IMG/VR virus record: IMGVR_UViG_3300032668_000728
Coordinates: 1 to 42,635 of that record
Length of the DNA stretch: 42,635 nucleotides
Origin: a virus
Strand: one strand, 5' to 3'
The translations under genes and the position numbers were made by a program. Below, piece by piece: positions 7,136 to 14,117 of this stretch. The notes below the pieces were generated by a model. The model worked only from the letters and a program-made list of their open reading frames with translations. It did no database searches and was not told the origin of the DNA. Each line of letters begins with the position of its first letter. Position 1 is the first letter of the stretch.

Positions 7136-8754
7136 TAGTCTAATCCTTCTATACGTCCTTGTTTGTCAATGCCAATACGTTCAGCGTTTGGGGTCTCTGG
7201 TAGGCCTGGCATGGTCATGATGTTGCCACATACTGCTACAATAAACTCAGCACCTGTACATAATCTTAATTCACGCACTGTTAGCACATGACGTTCTGTT
7301 GCGGCTAGTTTGTTAGCAGGATCATCACTGAAACTACTCTGTGTTTTAGCAATACAAATTGGATAATCACCGTAGTCTTGTTGTAGTTTAGCCAACTGTG
7401 CTGATACTTTAGCATCCATGTCAACTCCACTGGCATTGTAGATTCTAGTAGCTACTTTGTTTAACTTAGACAATAATGTGTCGTCGTTGGTGTAGGTAAA
7501 TTCCATTGTCTTATTACTCTGATCAATGGCCATGACAACTTCGTGTGCTAGTTCAGTGGCACCTGCGCCACCTTCAGCAAAGTGTGTACACTCAACTGCT
7601 TCAATGTCAAATGTTTCTCTAACATGTGTAATTAGGTCAATAATATCTTCATCTGCGTCATCTTTGAATATGTTAATAGCAACTACACAAGGCAAGTTAT
7701 ACCATGTCTTAATGTTAGCAATATGCTTGTCCAAGTTATCGTAGTTGCCCCAATGTTTGATGGCACGCACTGTGGCTACTAATACAACCACATCAGGTTT
7801 AAGACCGCTTTTACGACACTTAATGTTAATAAACTTCTCGGCACCTAGGTCAGCACCAAAGCCTGCTTCTGTTACTACATAGTCAGCAAGTTTTATGCCT
7901 AGCTTAGTAGCAATAACACTGTTACATCCGTGTGCTATGTTGGCAAAAGGCCCGCCATGTATTAGTGCAGGAGTACCTTCTAGGGTCTGCACTAGGTTAG
8001 GCTTAACAGCATCTTTTAGTAATGCAGCCATAGCACCATGTGCCTTTAATTGTTTGGCTGTAACAGGCTTACCGTCTCGTGCATAGCCTACTGTGATCTT
8101 ACCTAGGCGTTTCTTTAGGTCCTTAAAGTCATCAGCTAGACATAGAATGGCCATTACTTCTGATGCCACTACAATGTCAAATCCTGTTTGACGGGTAACA
8201 CTATTATGTGCGCCTAGACCTACACAAACGTCGCGTAACGCACGATCGTTCATGTCACTGACCCTACGCCATGTGATGTTATTAGTGTCTAAATTCAGCT
8301 TGTTGCCCCAGTGTAGGTGATTATCAATTAGGGTGGCTAACAAGTTGTGTGCTGAAGCAACTGCGTGGAAGTCACCTGTGAAGTGTAGGTTAATATCTTC
8401 CATGGGATATACCTGAGCATACCCGCCCCCAGTGGCGCCACCTTTCATACCAAATACAGGACCTAATGCGGGTTCACGTAGGCATACAATGGCATTGTAG
8501 TCTAGTTTACGTAGTCCGTCTGCAAGTCCAATGGTTGTTGTGGTCTTACCTTCACCTGAGGGCGTTGGGGTTATCGCTGTTACTAAGATCAACTTGCTAT
8601 CACGTTTTGGGCGGTCAGCAAGTTGATCTATATTTACTTTAGCTTTGTTGCGACCGTATAGGTCAATTTGATCATCAAATAGATTAATACTACCAGCAAC
8701 TACACTGATAGGTAATACTTCTGCTGATTGATTTATTTTGATGTCTGATTTCAT
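7135..8754 (-). CDS. fhs: Formate-tetrahydrofolate ligase
   Basis: This enzyme (10-formyl-THF synthetase) joins formate to tetrahydrofolate using ATP, feeding purine synthesis and formyl-Met. At 539 residues it is slightly shorter than most bacterial copies (about 555). The P-loop TPSGEGKTT (64-72) and the family block FGMKGGATGGGYAQVYPMEDINLHFTGD are intact, as is the C-terminal MPGLPETPNAERI. It looks like a full active gene. It is a metabolic gene unusual in a phage and fits a one-carbon-using host, where formate is a central intermediate. It lies between a cluster of small membrane genes and the 66-residue membrane gene. Confidence 0.96.
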   Translation of the reverse strand: MKSDIKINQSAEVLPISVVAGSINLFDDQIDLYGRNKAKVNIDQLADRPKRDSKLILVTAITPTPSGEGKTTTTIGLADGLRKLDYNAIVCLREPALGPVFGMKGGATGGGYAQVYPMEDINLHFTGDFHAVASAHNLLATLIDNHLHWGNKLNLDTNNITWRRVSDMNDRALRDVCVGLGAHNSVTRQTGFDIVVASEVMAILCLADDFKDLKKRLGKITVGYARDGKPVTAKQLKAHGAMAALLKDAVKPNLVQTLEGTPALIHGGPFANIAHGCNSVIATKLGIKLADYVVTEAGFGADLGAEKFINIKCRKSGLKPDVVVLVATVRAIKHWGNYDNLDKHIANIKTWYNLPCVVAINIFKDDADEDIIDLITHVRETFDIEAVECTHFAEGGAGATELAHEVVMAIDQSNKTMEFTYTNDDTLLSKLNKVATRIYNASGVDMDAKVSAQLAKLQQDYGDYPICIAKTQSSFSDDPANKLAATERHVLTVRELRLCTGAEFIVAVCGNIMTMPGLPETPNAERIGIDKQGRIEGLD

Positions 8755-8760
8755 ATACAG

Positions 8761-8913
8761 TTATTTACAGATTGCAGCAATGTCAGTAGAATTTTTACCT
8801 GCTTGTAATGCGGCAATACGGCACTGTGATTTCTCGTGTTGCTCAAATGCCATACCCGCATACATTCCTGACATCAGCACCATTGCCATAATAGCAATCC
8901 ATTTCATTTCCAT
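8761..8913 (-). CDS. Tiny membrane protein
   Basis: This 50-residue protein starts at ATG 8911-8913, preceded by GGGGCATAAC, which I prefer to an upstream ATG at 8952. Residues 3-22 are hydrophobic (one membrane span or an uncleaved signal anchor). The polar remainder carries two cysteines (KSQCRIAAL and AAICK) that could form a disulfide in the periplasm. It is the last of a string of tiny membrane proteins and lies 6 bases upstream of fhs. No family is recognised. Confidence 0.6.
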   Translation of the reverse strand: MEMKWIAIMAMVLMSGMYAGMAFEQHEKSQCRIAALQAGKNSTDIAAICK

Positions 8914-8914
8914 G

Positions 8915-9061
8915 TTATGCCCCGTGATCAATTTTGTTAAGTGTGTCGCCAATTGACTTAGATAAGTTTCTTACACGAATCCATGCAGCATGCGCACGAC
9001 CAAAACAGTAACCACCAACAAATATCAAAGCAGTACCAAACAAAAATATTAGATCTTTCAT
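8915..9061 (-). CDS. Tiny membrane protein
   Basis: This 48-residue protein starts at 9059-9061, preceded by AAGGAGTAGGCC, a good ribosome-binding site. The N-terminal half is a single hydrophobic span (LIFLFGTALIFVGGYCFG) and the C-terminal half is polar and basic. Its stop falls just before the next ATG. It belongs to the tandem array of small membrane genes and has no recognisable family. Confidence 0.6.
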   Translation of the reverse strand: MKDLIFLFGTALIFVGGYCFGRAHAAWIRVRNLSKSIGDTLNKIDHGA

Positions 9062-9064
9062 GGC

Positions 9065-9220
9065 CTACTCCTTGATAAAATTATCAGCGATTTGAGACAA
9101 ACACCAACCAATGGCAAACATGCCTAGACATTCTCTAACCATTGGCGGTAGTACAAATACCAACAGCACAATACTAATAATTGTAAATGCCAAACGTTTT
9201 AAATACAAAGTATTACCCAT
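9065..9220 (-). CDS. Tiny membrane protein with an amber stop
   Basis: This 51-residue protein starts at ATG 9218-9220, with AGGAGTAATGT upstream. One long hydrophobic stretch (AFTIISIVLLVFVLPPM) is followed by a second weaker one (CLGMFAIGWCLSQIA), so it may span the membrane twice. It ends with TAG inside the ribosome-binding site of the next gene. No family is recognised. Confidence 0.6.
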   Translation of the reverse strand: MGNTLYLKRLAFTIISIVLLVFVLPPMVRECLGMFAIGWCLSQIADNFIKE

Positions 9221-9230
9221 ACATTACTCC

Positions 9231-9362
9231 TTAATCTCGACCGCTTGCTAAAAAGAACACAGTGAATAGAAACCACCATGCACTCCAACCTTGCCATCCT
9301 ACTAGCCAAGCAGTACCACCTAGTAGAATTAAATTATAAATCATTGCCAATAGTAATTTCAT
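9231..9362 (-). CDS. Tiny tryptophan-rich membrane protein
   Basis: This 43-residue protein is almost wholly hydrophobic, with five tryptophans (TAWLVGWQGWSAWWFLF) and probably two membrane segments. Its ATG overlaps the TGA of the upstream gene (ATGA), which supports translational coupling. No family is recognised. Confidence 0.55.
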   Translation of the reverse strand: MKLLLAMIYNLILLGGTAWLVGWQGWSAWWFLFTVFFLASGRD

Positions 9363-9619
9363 CTTAGAATCTCACTTGGTGTTGATAGTGTAGACCACAT
9401 ATAGTCTTTTTCTTCTTGAATAACTCGACGCCACTGGCGATATTGTTGCACAGCACACACAGCATTTATACTGCCAAAGAATACGCTTAATGCCAAGCCC
9501 CACCACTCATGTTTGAGAAAATGTCCATATGCAAATCCAATTTGTAGTATAACAACTACTACGTTGGCAATGGTAAGAGCTAAAAATATCTTGCGATACT
9601 TACGATAAAATGCACCCAT
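9359..9619 (-). CDS. Small two-span membrane protein
   Basis: This 86-residue protein starts at ATG 9617-9619 behind TTTGGAGCATAAC, which I prefer to the in-frame ATG at 9631. A basic N-terminus (RKYRK) precedes two hydrophobic segments (IFLALTIANVVVVILQIGFAY and WWGLALSVFFGSINAVCAV) and a polar tail, so both ends are probably cytoplasmic. It overlaps the next gene by 4 bases. The function is unknown. Confidence 0.7.
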   Translation of the reverse strand: MGAFYRKYRKIFLALTIANVVVVILQIGFAYGHFLKHEWWGLALSVFFGSINAVCAVQQYRQWRRVIQEEKDYMWSTLSTPSEILR

Positions 9620-9620
9620 G

Positions 9621-9887
9621 TTATGCTCCAAACTTTAGTATGGCCATGGTCAGCAATGTCTCTGCTGTTTCACGATTTGAGTACTTCCACTTGGTACCAT
9701 ATCTGAGTCCACGATTACCTGCTGGGTCAAAGTGCTGACGCATATCTTCTAGGGTATAGTTGGTCATGCCACTTAGTCTATGAGCATTTACACTAATTTC
9801 ATAATGCTTACGACCTGTGGTAGGGCTGGTTACGCTGTTTAAGTTAAACCAGCGACCCTCTAATACTCTACGCTTGCGATGTCGCAT
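9621..9887 (-). CDS. Small basic soluble protein
   Basis: This 88-residue protein starts MRHRKRRVLEGRWF and has no membrane span. It is basic with a mixed alpha/beta look (HYEISVNAHRLSGMTNYTLEDMRQHF). The start lies inside the end of the upstream gene, at a 15-base sequence that recurs at the next junction (about 10030-10044). A GAGGTAATAGTAT ribosome-binding site precedes it. It is the only clearly soluble protein in this part of the cluster besides the next gene. A nucleic-acid-binding role is possible from charge alone. Confidence 0.65.
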   Translation of the reverse strand: MRHRKRRVLEGRWFNLNSVTSPTTGRKHYEISVNAHRLSGMTNYTLEDMRQHFDPAGNRGLRYGTKWKYSNRETAETLLTMAILKFGA

Positions 9888-10044
9888 ATACTATTACCTC
9901 AACTTCCTCTTGACCCCAAGGGTATACAACTATAGTTTTATCCTTACTTTTTGATCCAACGATAACTCCTTTAACAAAAGCCTGTGCTTCGCCTGCTGAA
10001 GGTAAAGTGTACACATTTGGTGTGTTAATCTTGCGATGTCGCAT
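9868..10044 (-). CDS. Small soluble protein
   Basis: This 58-residue protein (ATG at 10042-10044) starts MRHRKINTPNVY and continues with a beta-rich core (AFVKGVIVGSKSKDKTIVVYPWG). It ends with TAG. The ribosome-binding site is weak; a TTG at 10051-10053 would add three residues. Its first five residues match those of the next gene because the overlap sequence is duplicated. The family is not recognised. Confidence 0.55.
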   Translation of the reverse strand: MRHRKINTPNVYTLPSAGEAQAFVKGVIVGSKSKDKTIVVYPWGQEEVEVIVYATSQA

Positions 10045-10267
10045 CTCGAGCAATCGCTTCTTTGGCTTTGTTCAAGTTAATTTCTAACTCACGATCTAAG
10101 GCATTATAGCCTAGCAAGTACAAGGTCCAGATTAAACCAACGCCCCATAGATTACTCCAATCATACTGCCCATGTTCCCAACCAAGAGCTATTTGAGAAA
10201 ATACCAGTGCGTAAAAGATTACATTCCATTGGTTTACATATTTGAAATACTGTTTAATTGCGTTCAT
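10025..10267 (-). CDS. Small membrane protein
   Basis: This 80-residue protein has two hydrophobic segments (VIFYALVFSQIALGW and LWGVGLIWTLYLLGY) and a charged C-terminal helix. The last codons are encoded by the duplicated overlap sequence. It is co-directional with and overlaps both neighbours. No family is recognised. Confidence 0.65.
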   Translation of the reverse strand: MNAIKQYFKYVNQWNVIFYALVFSQIALGWEHGQYDWSNLWGVGLIWTLYLLGYNALDRELEINLNKAKEAIARDATSQD

Positions 10268-10448
10268 TTGCTTGCTCCTTAGTTCGTGCTATAAAGTAGT
10301 TGCTGTGCCGTTCGATGCGTTGCTGTGTTAATTGTTCATTAAGATGTTCTAAGTCGTTATTCAACTTTTTATTAAGTTGGTAGATTAGCAACCCTGGGGC
10401 TGCTAATGCTACCGCTAACAATACAACTAAGCCAATCAGAATAAACAT
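10254..10448 (-). CDS. Small single-span membrane protein with coiled-coil tail
   Basis: This 64-residue protein has one N-terminal hydrophobic span (FILIGLVVLLAVALAAPGLLI) followed by a charged heptad-like helix (LNKKLNNDLEHLNEQLTQQRIE). The design repeats that of the 66-residue protein at 6935-7135, so they may be functional analogues. The ATG overlaps the AAA ATPase stop. No family is recognised. Confidence 0.7.
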   Translation of the reverse strand: MFILIGLVVLLAVALAAPGLLIYQLNKKLNNDLEHLNEQLTQQRIERHSNYFIARTKEQANERN

Positions 10449-11476
10449 TACGCACCTGTCTTAAAGCAAGTAGTTGATGCCATAGCTTCCCAGTTGTTTG
10501 GAAAACTCTTGTATAGCTGTGCTACTTTAATTGCCATACGCAGGCTCATTTCACGTACTTTGTTTTTGTTAGCATCAAGGAAATCAATAATAAGTTCTTG
10601 CCCAATTTCACCAATGCCCATTTCATCAAACAATGCACCACTTTTAGCAATTTGACGAATACGCAATACTTTGTCACGCATAGTGTCTAATGTCAAATCT
10701 AAATAGTGACAACGACTGTGTAATGCTTCTAAGTGATCTTTAAGACGTTGTGACTTAACACTGTCAAATTTTAAGTTAGTGATAAAAATCACAGCACCCT
10801 TAAAACTAAAACTATTTGGAATACCTTCATCTTTCAAAATACGTGACTCTAGCAACCAGTTAATTTTACGTGACTTACCGCTGTCAAGCGCACCTTTAAG
10901 CAAGTTCAGCGACACATCATCAAACAGCACCGCATCACAGTCATCTAAAACTAGTACACTGTTTTCATCGCTGTATTCATACAATTTCTTGTATAAGCCA
11001 ATAGCACTAGCACTACCTTTAATTACTTCATGTTTGGGTTTTTTGCTAGCTACCTGTTGAAATAAGTTAGCCTTTTCAATTTGTTCTTCAACAATAAAAC
11101 TCTTACCCACCCCTGGAGGACCTGAAACAATCAGTGCTCTAATGTCACCGTTTAAACAGGCTTTGGTCATGCTTTCTAATATCTCAAAACGTTTGCCAAT
11201 TTCAGCAATACGTTCTTCATCTGACTGTTCAGCGTGTGTGTCTACGCCCACAGTTGGCACTGTGCCTGTGTACTCTGTTGCGTCTACAAATTCATACTCT
11301 TGAGGTGTTGTAACAGTAACACGTATTTTATCTTTGCCAAAACGACCAGTGCCGTCTACTGTGATAAAACCACCCTTGCTGCCTAATTGAAATTGTTTTA
11401 CTAGAGGAAATACTTCATCTGTAATCGTTTGATTACGATAAGTACCATTTTTGATTTTTACAAAACTTTTTGTCAT
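10448..11476 (-). CDS. AAA-family ATPase
   Basis: This 342-residue protein has Walker A GPPGVGKS (119-126) and Walker B LVLDDCD (about 175-181). It also has a sensor-1-like IFITNLKFD and a C-terminal helical lid (VREMSLRMAIKVAQL). The N-terminal 80 residues form a beta-rich domain ending in a low-complexity linker. It is an AAA ATPase of the kind found in many marine myoviruses; the target is unknown. I do not call it gp44, as the usual clamp-loader motifs are not obvious. It has its own early promoter at 11539-11567 and heads the small membrane gene cluster and fhs. Confidence 0.85.
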   Translation of the reverse strand: MTKSFVKIKNGTYRNQTITDEVFPLVKQFQLGSKGGFITVDGTGRFGKDKIRVTVTTPQEYEFVDATEYTGTVPTVGVDTHAEQSDEERIAEIGKRFEILESMTKACLNGDIRALIVSGPPGVGKSFIVEEQIEKANLFQQVASKKPKHEVIKGSASAIGLYKKLYEYSDENSVLVLDDCDAVLFDDVSLNLLKGALDSGKSRKINWLLESRILKDEGIPNSFSFKGAVIFITNLKFDSVKSQRLKDHLEALHSRCHYLDLTLDTMRDKVLRIRQIAKSGALFDEMGIGEIGQELIIDFLDANKNKVREMSLRMAIKVAQLYKSFPNNWEAMASTTCFKTGA

Positions 11477-11538
11477 TTAATGCTCCTTTAAATGTTATAT
11501 TATGAAGCAATTATCTGCTTTCTTATTTTTATAGTATA

Positions 11539-11567
11539 ACTATAGCACATTTTGAGTGCTTTGTCAA
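11539..11567 (-). promoter_or_regulatory. Early sigma70 promoter of the AAA/fhs unit
   Basis: TTGACA (11562-11567), 17-base spacer, TATAGT (11539-11544). The spacer contains AGCAC-TCAAAAT-GTGCT, an inverted repeat overlapping the -10 edge. Confidence 0.8.
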
Positions 11568-11574
11568 GTACTTT

Positions 11575-11781
11575 TTAAACAAAATCGTAAGCGTATTCGC
11601 CAGTATCGCCAATTGCGTTCATCTCTACAGCGCCTACTTTTTCAATTAGAACGTGTAATACTGCGTTGGCTTCTTGCTCTGTAATAGTACGAACAAACAG
11701 GGTACCTGAGAAGAATTCTGTTTTAACTTTGATGCTGTTTAATGTAATTAAAACATACTGTTTTACGCAAGTTTCAAACAT
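11575..11781 (-). CDS. Small hypothetical protein
   Basis: This 68-residue protein has beta-rich sequence (YVLITLNSIKVKTEFFSGTLFVRTI) followed by a helix (EQEANAVLHVLIEKVG). It starts at 11781 with a GGAGCAATAA ribosome-binding site. It is alone between two early promoters, so it is probably an early host-takeover protein. No family is recognised. Confidence 0.65.
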   Translation of the reverse strand: MFETCVKQYVLITLNSIKVKTEFFSGTLFVRTITEQEANAVLHVLIEKVGAVEMNAIGDTGEYAYDFV

Positions 11782-11814
11782 TTATTGCTCCTGTGTTGTT
11801 AGTTTATGTGTAGC

Positions 11815-11843
11815 ATTATACACTCATTTTGATAAAATGTCAA
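11815..11843 (-). promoter_or_regulatory. Early sigma70 promoter with palindromic spacer
   Basis: TTGACA (11838-11843), 17-base spacer, TATAAT (11815-11820). The spacer holds CATTTT-ATC-AAAATG, a perfect 6+6 inverted repeat that overlaps the last two bases of the -35 box. A nearly identical element is at 12171-12199. Confidence 0.85.
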
Positions 11844-12145
11844 TGACTAAACGGGTTAGTTGATCCATAACACCACCAAGCATCAACTTGGTATTTCTCT
11901 GCTAATTTATCGCAGGCAGCTACTACACCCATGTCATGGTACAAACAAACTACGTTTGTGTAATGTGCTTGTGCTTGGATAGGATCAGCAAAAGCATCTC
12001 GCATTGTGTCATGAAGTTTTGCTAATTCTGCTAATAGATTCAGATCTTTTCTACGTTCTGAGATCTTAGCAAATTCTGTAGGATCTTCTATTAGCCTGCT
12101 TAGTGCTTTAGATTCTTTATTAGTTTGTGGTGCCCAGAAACTCAT
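11840..12145 (-). CDS. Small hypothetical early protein
   Basis: This 101-residue, largely helical protein starts MSFWAPQTNKE and contains a central amphipathic section (LLAELAKLHDTMRDAF). The C-terminal part is aromatic and has three cysteines (NVVCLYHDMG, VVAACDKLAEK, DAWWCYGS). It has its own consensus promoter at 12171-12199 and a GGAGCAATT ribosome-binding site. Its stop overlaps the next promoter, so the unit is monocistronic or weakly linked. No family is recognised. Confidence 0.65.
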   Translation of the reverse strand: MSFWAPQTNKESKALSRLIEDPTEFAKISERRKDLNLLAELAKLHDTMRDAFADPIQAQAHYTNVVCLYHDMGVVAACDKLAEKYQVDAWWCYGSTNPFSH

Positions 12146-12170
12146 AATTGCTCCTTAATTGTTAAACGCT

Positions 12171-12199
12171 AGTATACAGTCATTTTACCAAAATGTCAA
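12171..12199 (-). promoter_or_regulatory. Early sigma70 promoter with palindromic spacer
   Basis: TTGACA (12194-12199), 17-base spacer, TATACT (12171-12176). The spacer contains CATTTT-GGT-AAAATG, almost the same inverted repeat as at 11815-11843. Confidence 0.85.
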
Positions 12200-12204
12200 C
12201 CAAA

Positions 12205-12211
12205 ATAAATA
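12205..12211 (+). promoter_or_regulatory. T4-type late promoter box
   Basis: ATAAATA on the plus strand, 22 bases before the ATG of the oxygenase gene, and back to back with the early promoter of the minus-strand gene. Confidence 0.5.
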
Positions 12212-12233
12212 GTATTTTACACTGGATTTTTCA

Positions 12234-13037
12234 ATGAACACCGTTGCTCCGCAGGCCATTTTTGATGGTGCTATACAGACGTTACCTTTGACTCAAGCAA
12301 GCCTAGATCTACTAGATTATGTCAATCAAATAGTCAAACAAAATTTTGGTTGTGATATCAGCGAGGTTAGATTAGATACTAGTGAGCAAGTACCCAACTT
12401 TGTTCGCTGTGCTAGTGCAACTAAAACAGCATTCACTGATGGGGCCAGCACCCGTCCTTTATTAAAGAAACTAATACAAGCTCGCTACAGTCCAGAACTA
12501 CTAGCAGGCATGCTGGTAGATCCGCCCAGATTGCGCATTATTCCAAACAGTGCAATCTTAAACTCAGGAATAAGTTATAACTATCGCACACATCGTGACA
12601 CTTGGTATGGTGGCGTACAACAACAGATCAATCATTGGATGGCTGTGGCCAATGTCACTGCTAATTCAACTATGTATATGGCACCAGCTTACTACAATTT
12701 GCCTGTGGATAATAACAGTGAAATTTTTGACCTAGACACTTGGGATCAAAAATATCGCAAACAGGCTGTTAATAATGTTAAAGTTGAAGCTCGCCCACAT
12801 CCAGGTGCAGTGATCGTACTAGCTGATGCAGAACGAGAACCAGTGGTATTGGCCAACGGTAATGAAATAGCTTTTTCTGGGCATCACCTACACGGTAGTG
12901 CAACCAACACCACTGACCTTGTGCGTTTTAGTCTTGACTATCGTGTGGTGTTGGCAGTAGGCGATTGGCAATATCCTAAAAACATTGATAATCGCGCCAC
13001 AGGTGATCTACGTAACTACATGTACTTACTTGAGTAG
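12234..13037 (+). CDS. 2OG-Fe(II) dioxygenase-like protein
   Basis: This 267-residue protein has THRDTWYGG (H120, D122) as a likely iron-binding H-x-D, and GHHLHGS...LVRFSLDYR (H220, R231) as the distal histidine and 2-oxoglutarate arginine. This order fits phytanoyl-CoA dioxygenase-like enzymes. The substrate is unknown; the position beside surface-sugar genes suggests a small molecule or glycan. It is one of only two plus-strand genes and has its own late promoter box. It ends with TAG, 12 bases inside the convergent glycosyltransferase-like gene. Its ribosome-binding site is weak. Confidence 0.7.
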   Translation: MNTVAPQAIFDGAIQTLPLTQASLDLLDYVNQIVKQNFGCDISEVRLDTSEQVPNFVRCASATKTAFTDGASTRPLLKKLIQARYSPELLAGMLVDPPRLRIIPNSAILNSGISYNYRTHRDTWYGGVQQQINHWMAVANVTANSTMYMAPAYYNLPVDNNSEIFDLDTWDQKYRKQAVNNVKVEARPHPGAVIVLADAEREPVVLANGNEIAFSGHHLHGSATNTTDLVRFSLDYRVVLAVGDWQYPKNIDNRATGDLRNYMYLLE

Positions 13038-14117
13038 TTGTTTTTCAAACCACTCTGCAGGGTGATGATTTTCGTGTGTGAATGTATATCCAAAACAGCC
13101 CATTGGTACACGTGTGCTGGCTATCAGCGCACTGTTGCGTGCTTGATGTAGTTGCCCTACGTTTTGATCTAGATTAACATCCAACTCTGAAATATAAGGT
13201 TTCCAAAACAGAGGAATATCTTCTACGCACCAACGATGTTCTACACCGTTAGGGTTAGCATTATATAACCATTCAGCCGCGGCATACAAGTTTTGCCAAC
13301 CTTCTCGACGATCAGCATAGCCCACACGTACTTTTAAATCCCGCTCAAAGAATCCATGTGGAACATATAGTGGTGTGCTGATATTAGCCAAAGTCTGTTC
13401 CATGTTTTGATTAACATGACTGTAGCCTTCATAGTGTCGTACCATTTCACGAGTTGGCACATAAATGTTACTAGGACATTTATAGTTAAATACCCAACCC
13501 ATATAGTCTGGTTTGAATACCAATTGGTCACCGTGATCAATTTCCCAATACTTGGTAAACCTACCAGCTTTGAGTATCATAATACCATCAAAGTTTTCCC
13601 ATTGATAGCGAATAAGATTACCGTCTGCTGTTAGTTCACCATTGAAGTGGCGACTCATACGCATCTGTTCTGGCCAGTGACTGTAGATCAACATAGCATC
13701 AGGATCAGGATCAGCATTAAGGTTATCAATGGCCGCTTTGAACATGTTAAGATTGTAGTCTATGAATATGTGATCATCGTTAGCAGCCATCCAAACTAGT
13801 TCGTTGGGATCTGTTAATATTTCTTCACAGGTCTTGCGCCAATGACGAGTAAAGTCATTACGAGCCCATACTATATGAAGTTTATTTTCAGGGAACAAAC
13901 TCTGCATATATTCTTCTAAATCTGCTTGTTGATGCTGGTATTCTGGCGCTAATGTGATATAAAAGTGAAATTTATCTACCAGAGGTTCTAATACCGCTGT
14001 ACTGGCCAAGCAGTATTTAAATACATCCATGCGTTGTGGATTAGGCATCCAGCCGCCGCGTGTATAAGGATATCCCATACGGACATCAGTGATCTTTACG
14101 TTGAATAAGACTTTCAT
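13026..14117 (-). CDS. Glycosyltransferase-like protein
   Basis: This 363-residue protein has a GT-A-like layout. Near residues 110-120 the sequence VWMAANDDHIFIDYN contains an acidic NDDH site in the place of a DxD nucleotide-sugar motif. The remainder is aromatic and has no signal peptide. It is the last gene of the sugar operon that starts at 17582 and follows the GatZ-like aldolase gene with an ATG/TAA overlap. Transfer of a rare sugar onto a surface glycan or virion protein is inferred from context. It could also be a glycan-modifying enzyme of another fold. Confidence 0.6.
   Translation of the reverse strand: MKVLFNVKITDVRMGYPYTRGGWMPNPQRMDVFKYCLASTAVLEPLVDKFHFYITLAPEYQHQQADLEEYMQSLFPENKLHIVWARNDFTRHWRKTCEEILTDPNELVWMAANDDHIFIDYNLNMFKAAIDNLNADPDPDAMLIYSHWPEQMRMSRHFNGELTADGNLIRYQWENFDGIMILKAGRFTKYWEIDHGDQLVFKPDYMGWVFNYKCPSNIYVPTREMVRHYEGYSHVNQNMEQTLANISTPLYVPHGFFERDLKVRVGYADRREGWQNLYAAAEWLYNANPNGVEHRWCVEDIPLFWKPYISELDVNLDQNVGQLHQARNSALIASTRVPMGCFGYTFTHENHHPAEWFEKQLLK

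Noticed and set aside
10448-11476. Clamp-loader ATPase (gp44) for the AAA protein
   Set aside because: Walker motifs fit any AAA protein; the N-terminal beta domain and missing clamp-loader signatures do not support gp44.
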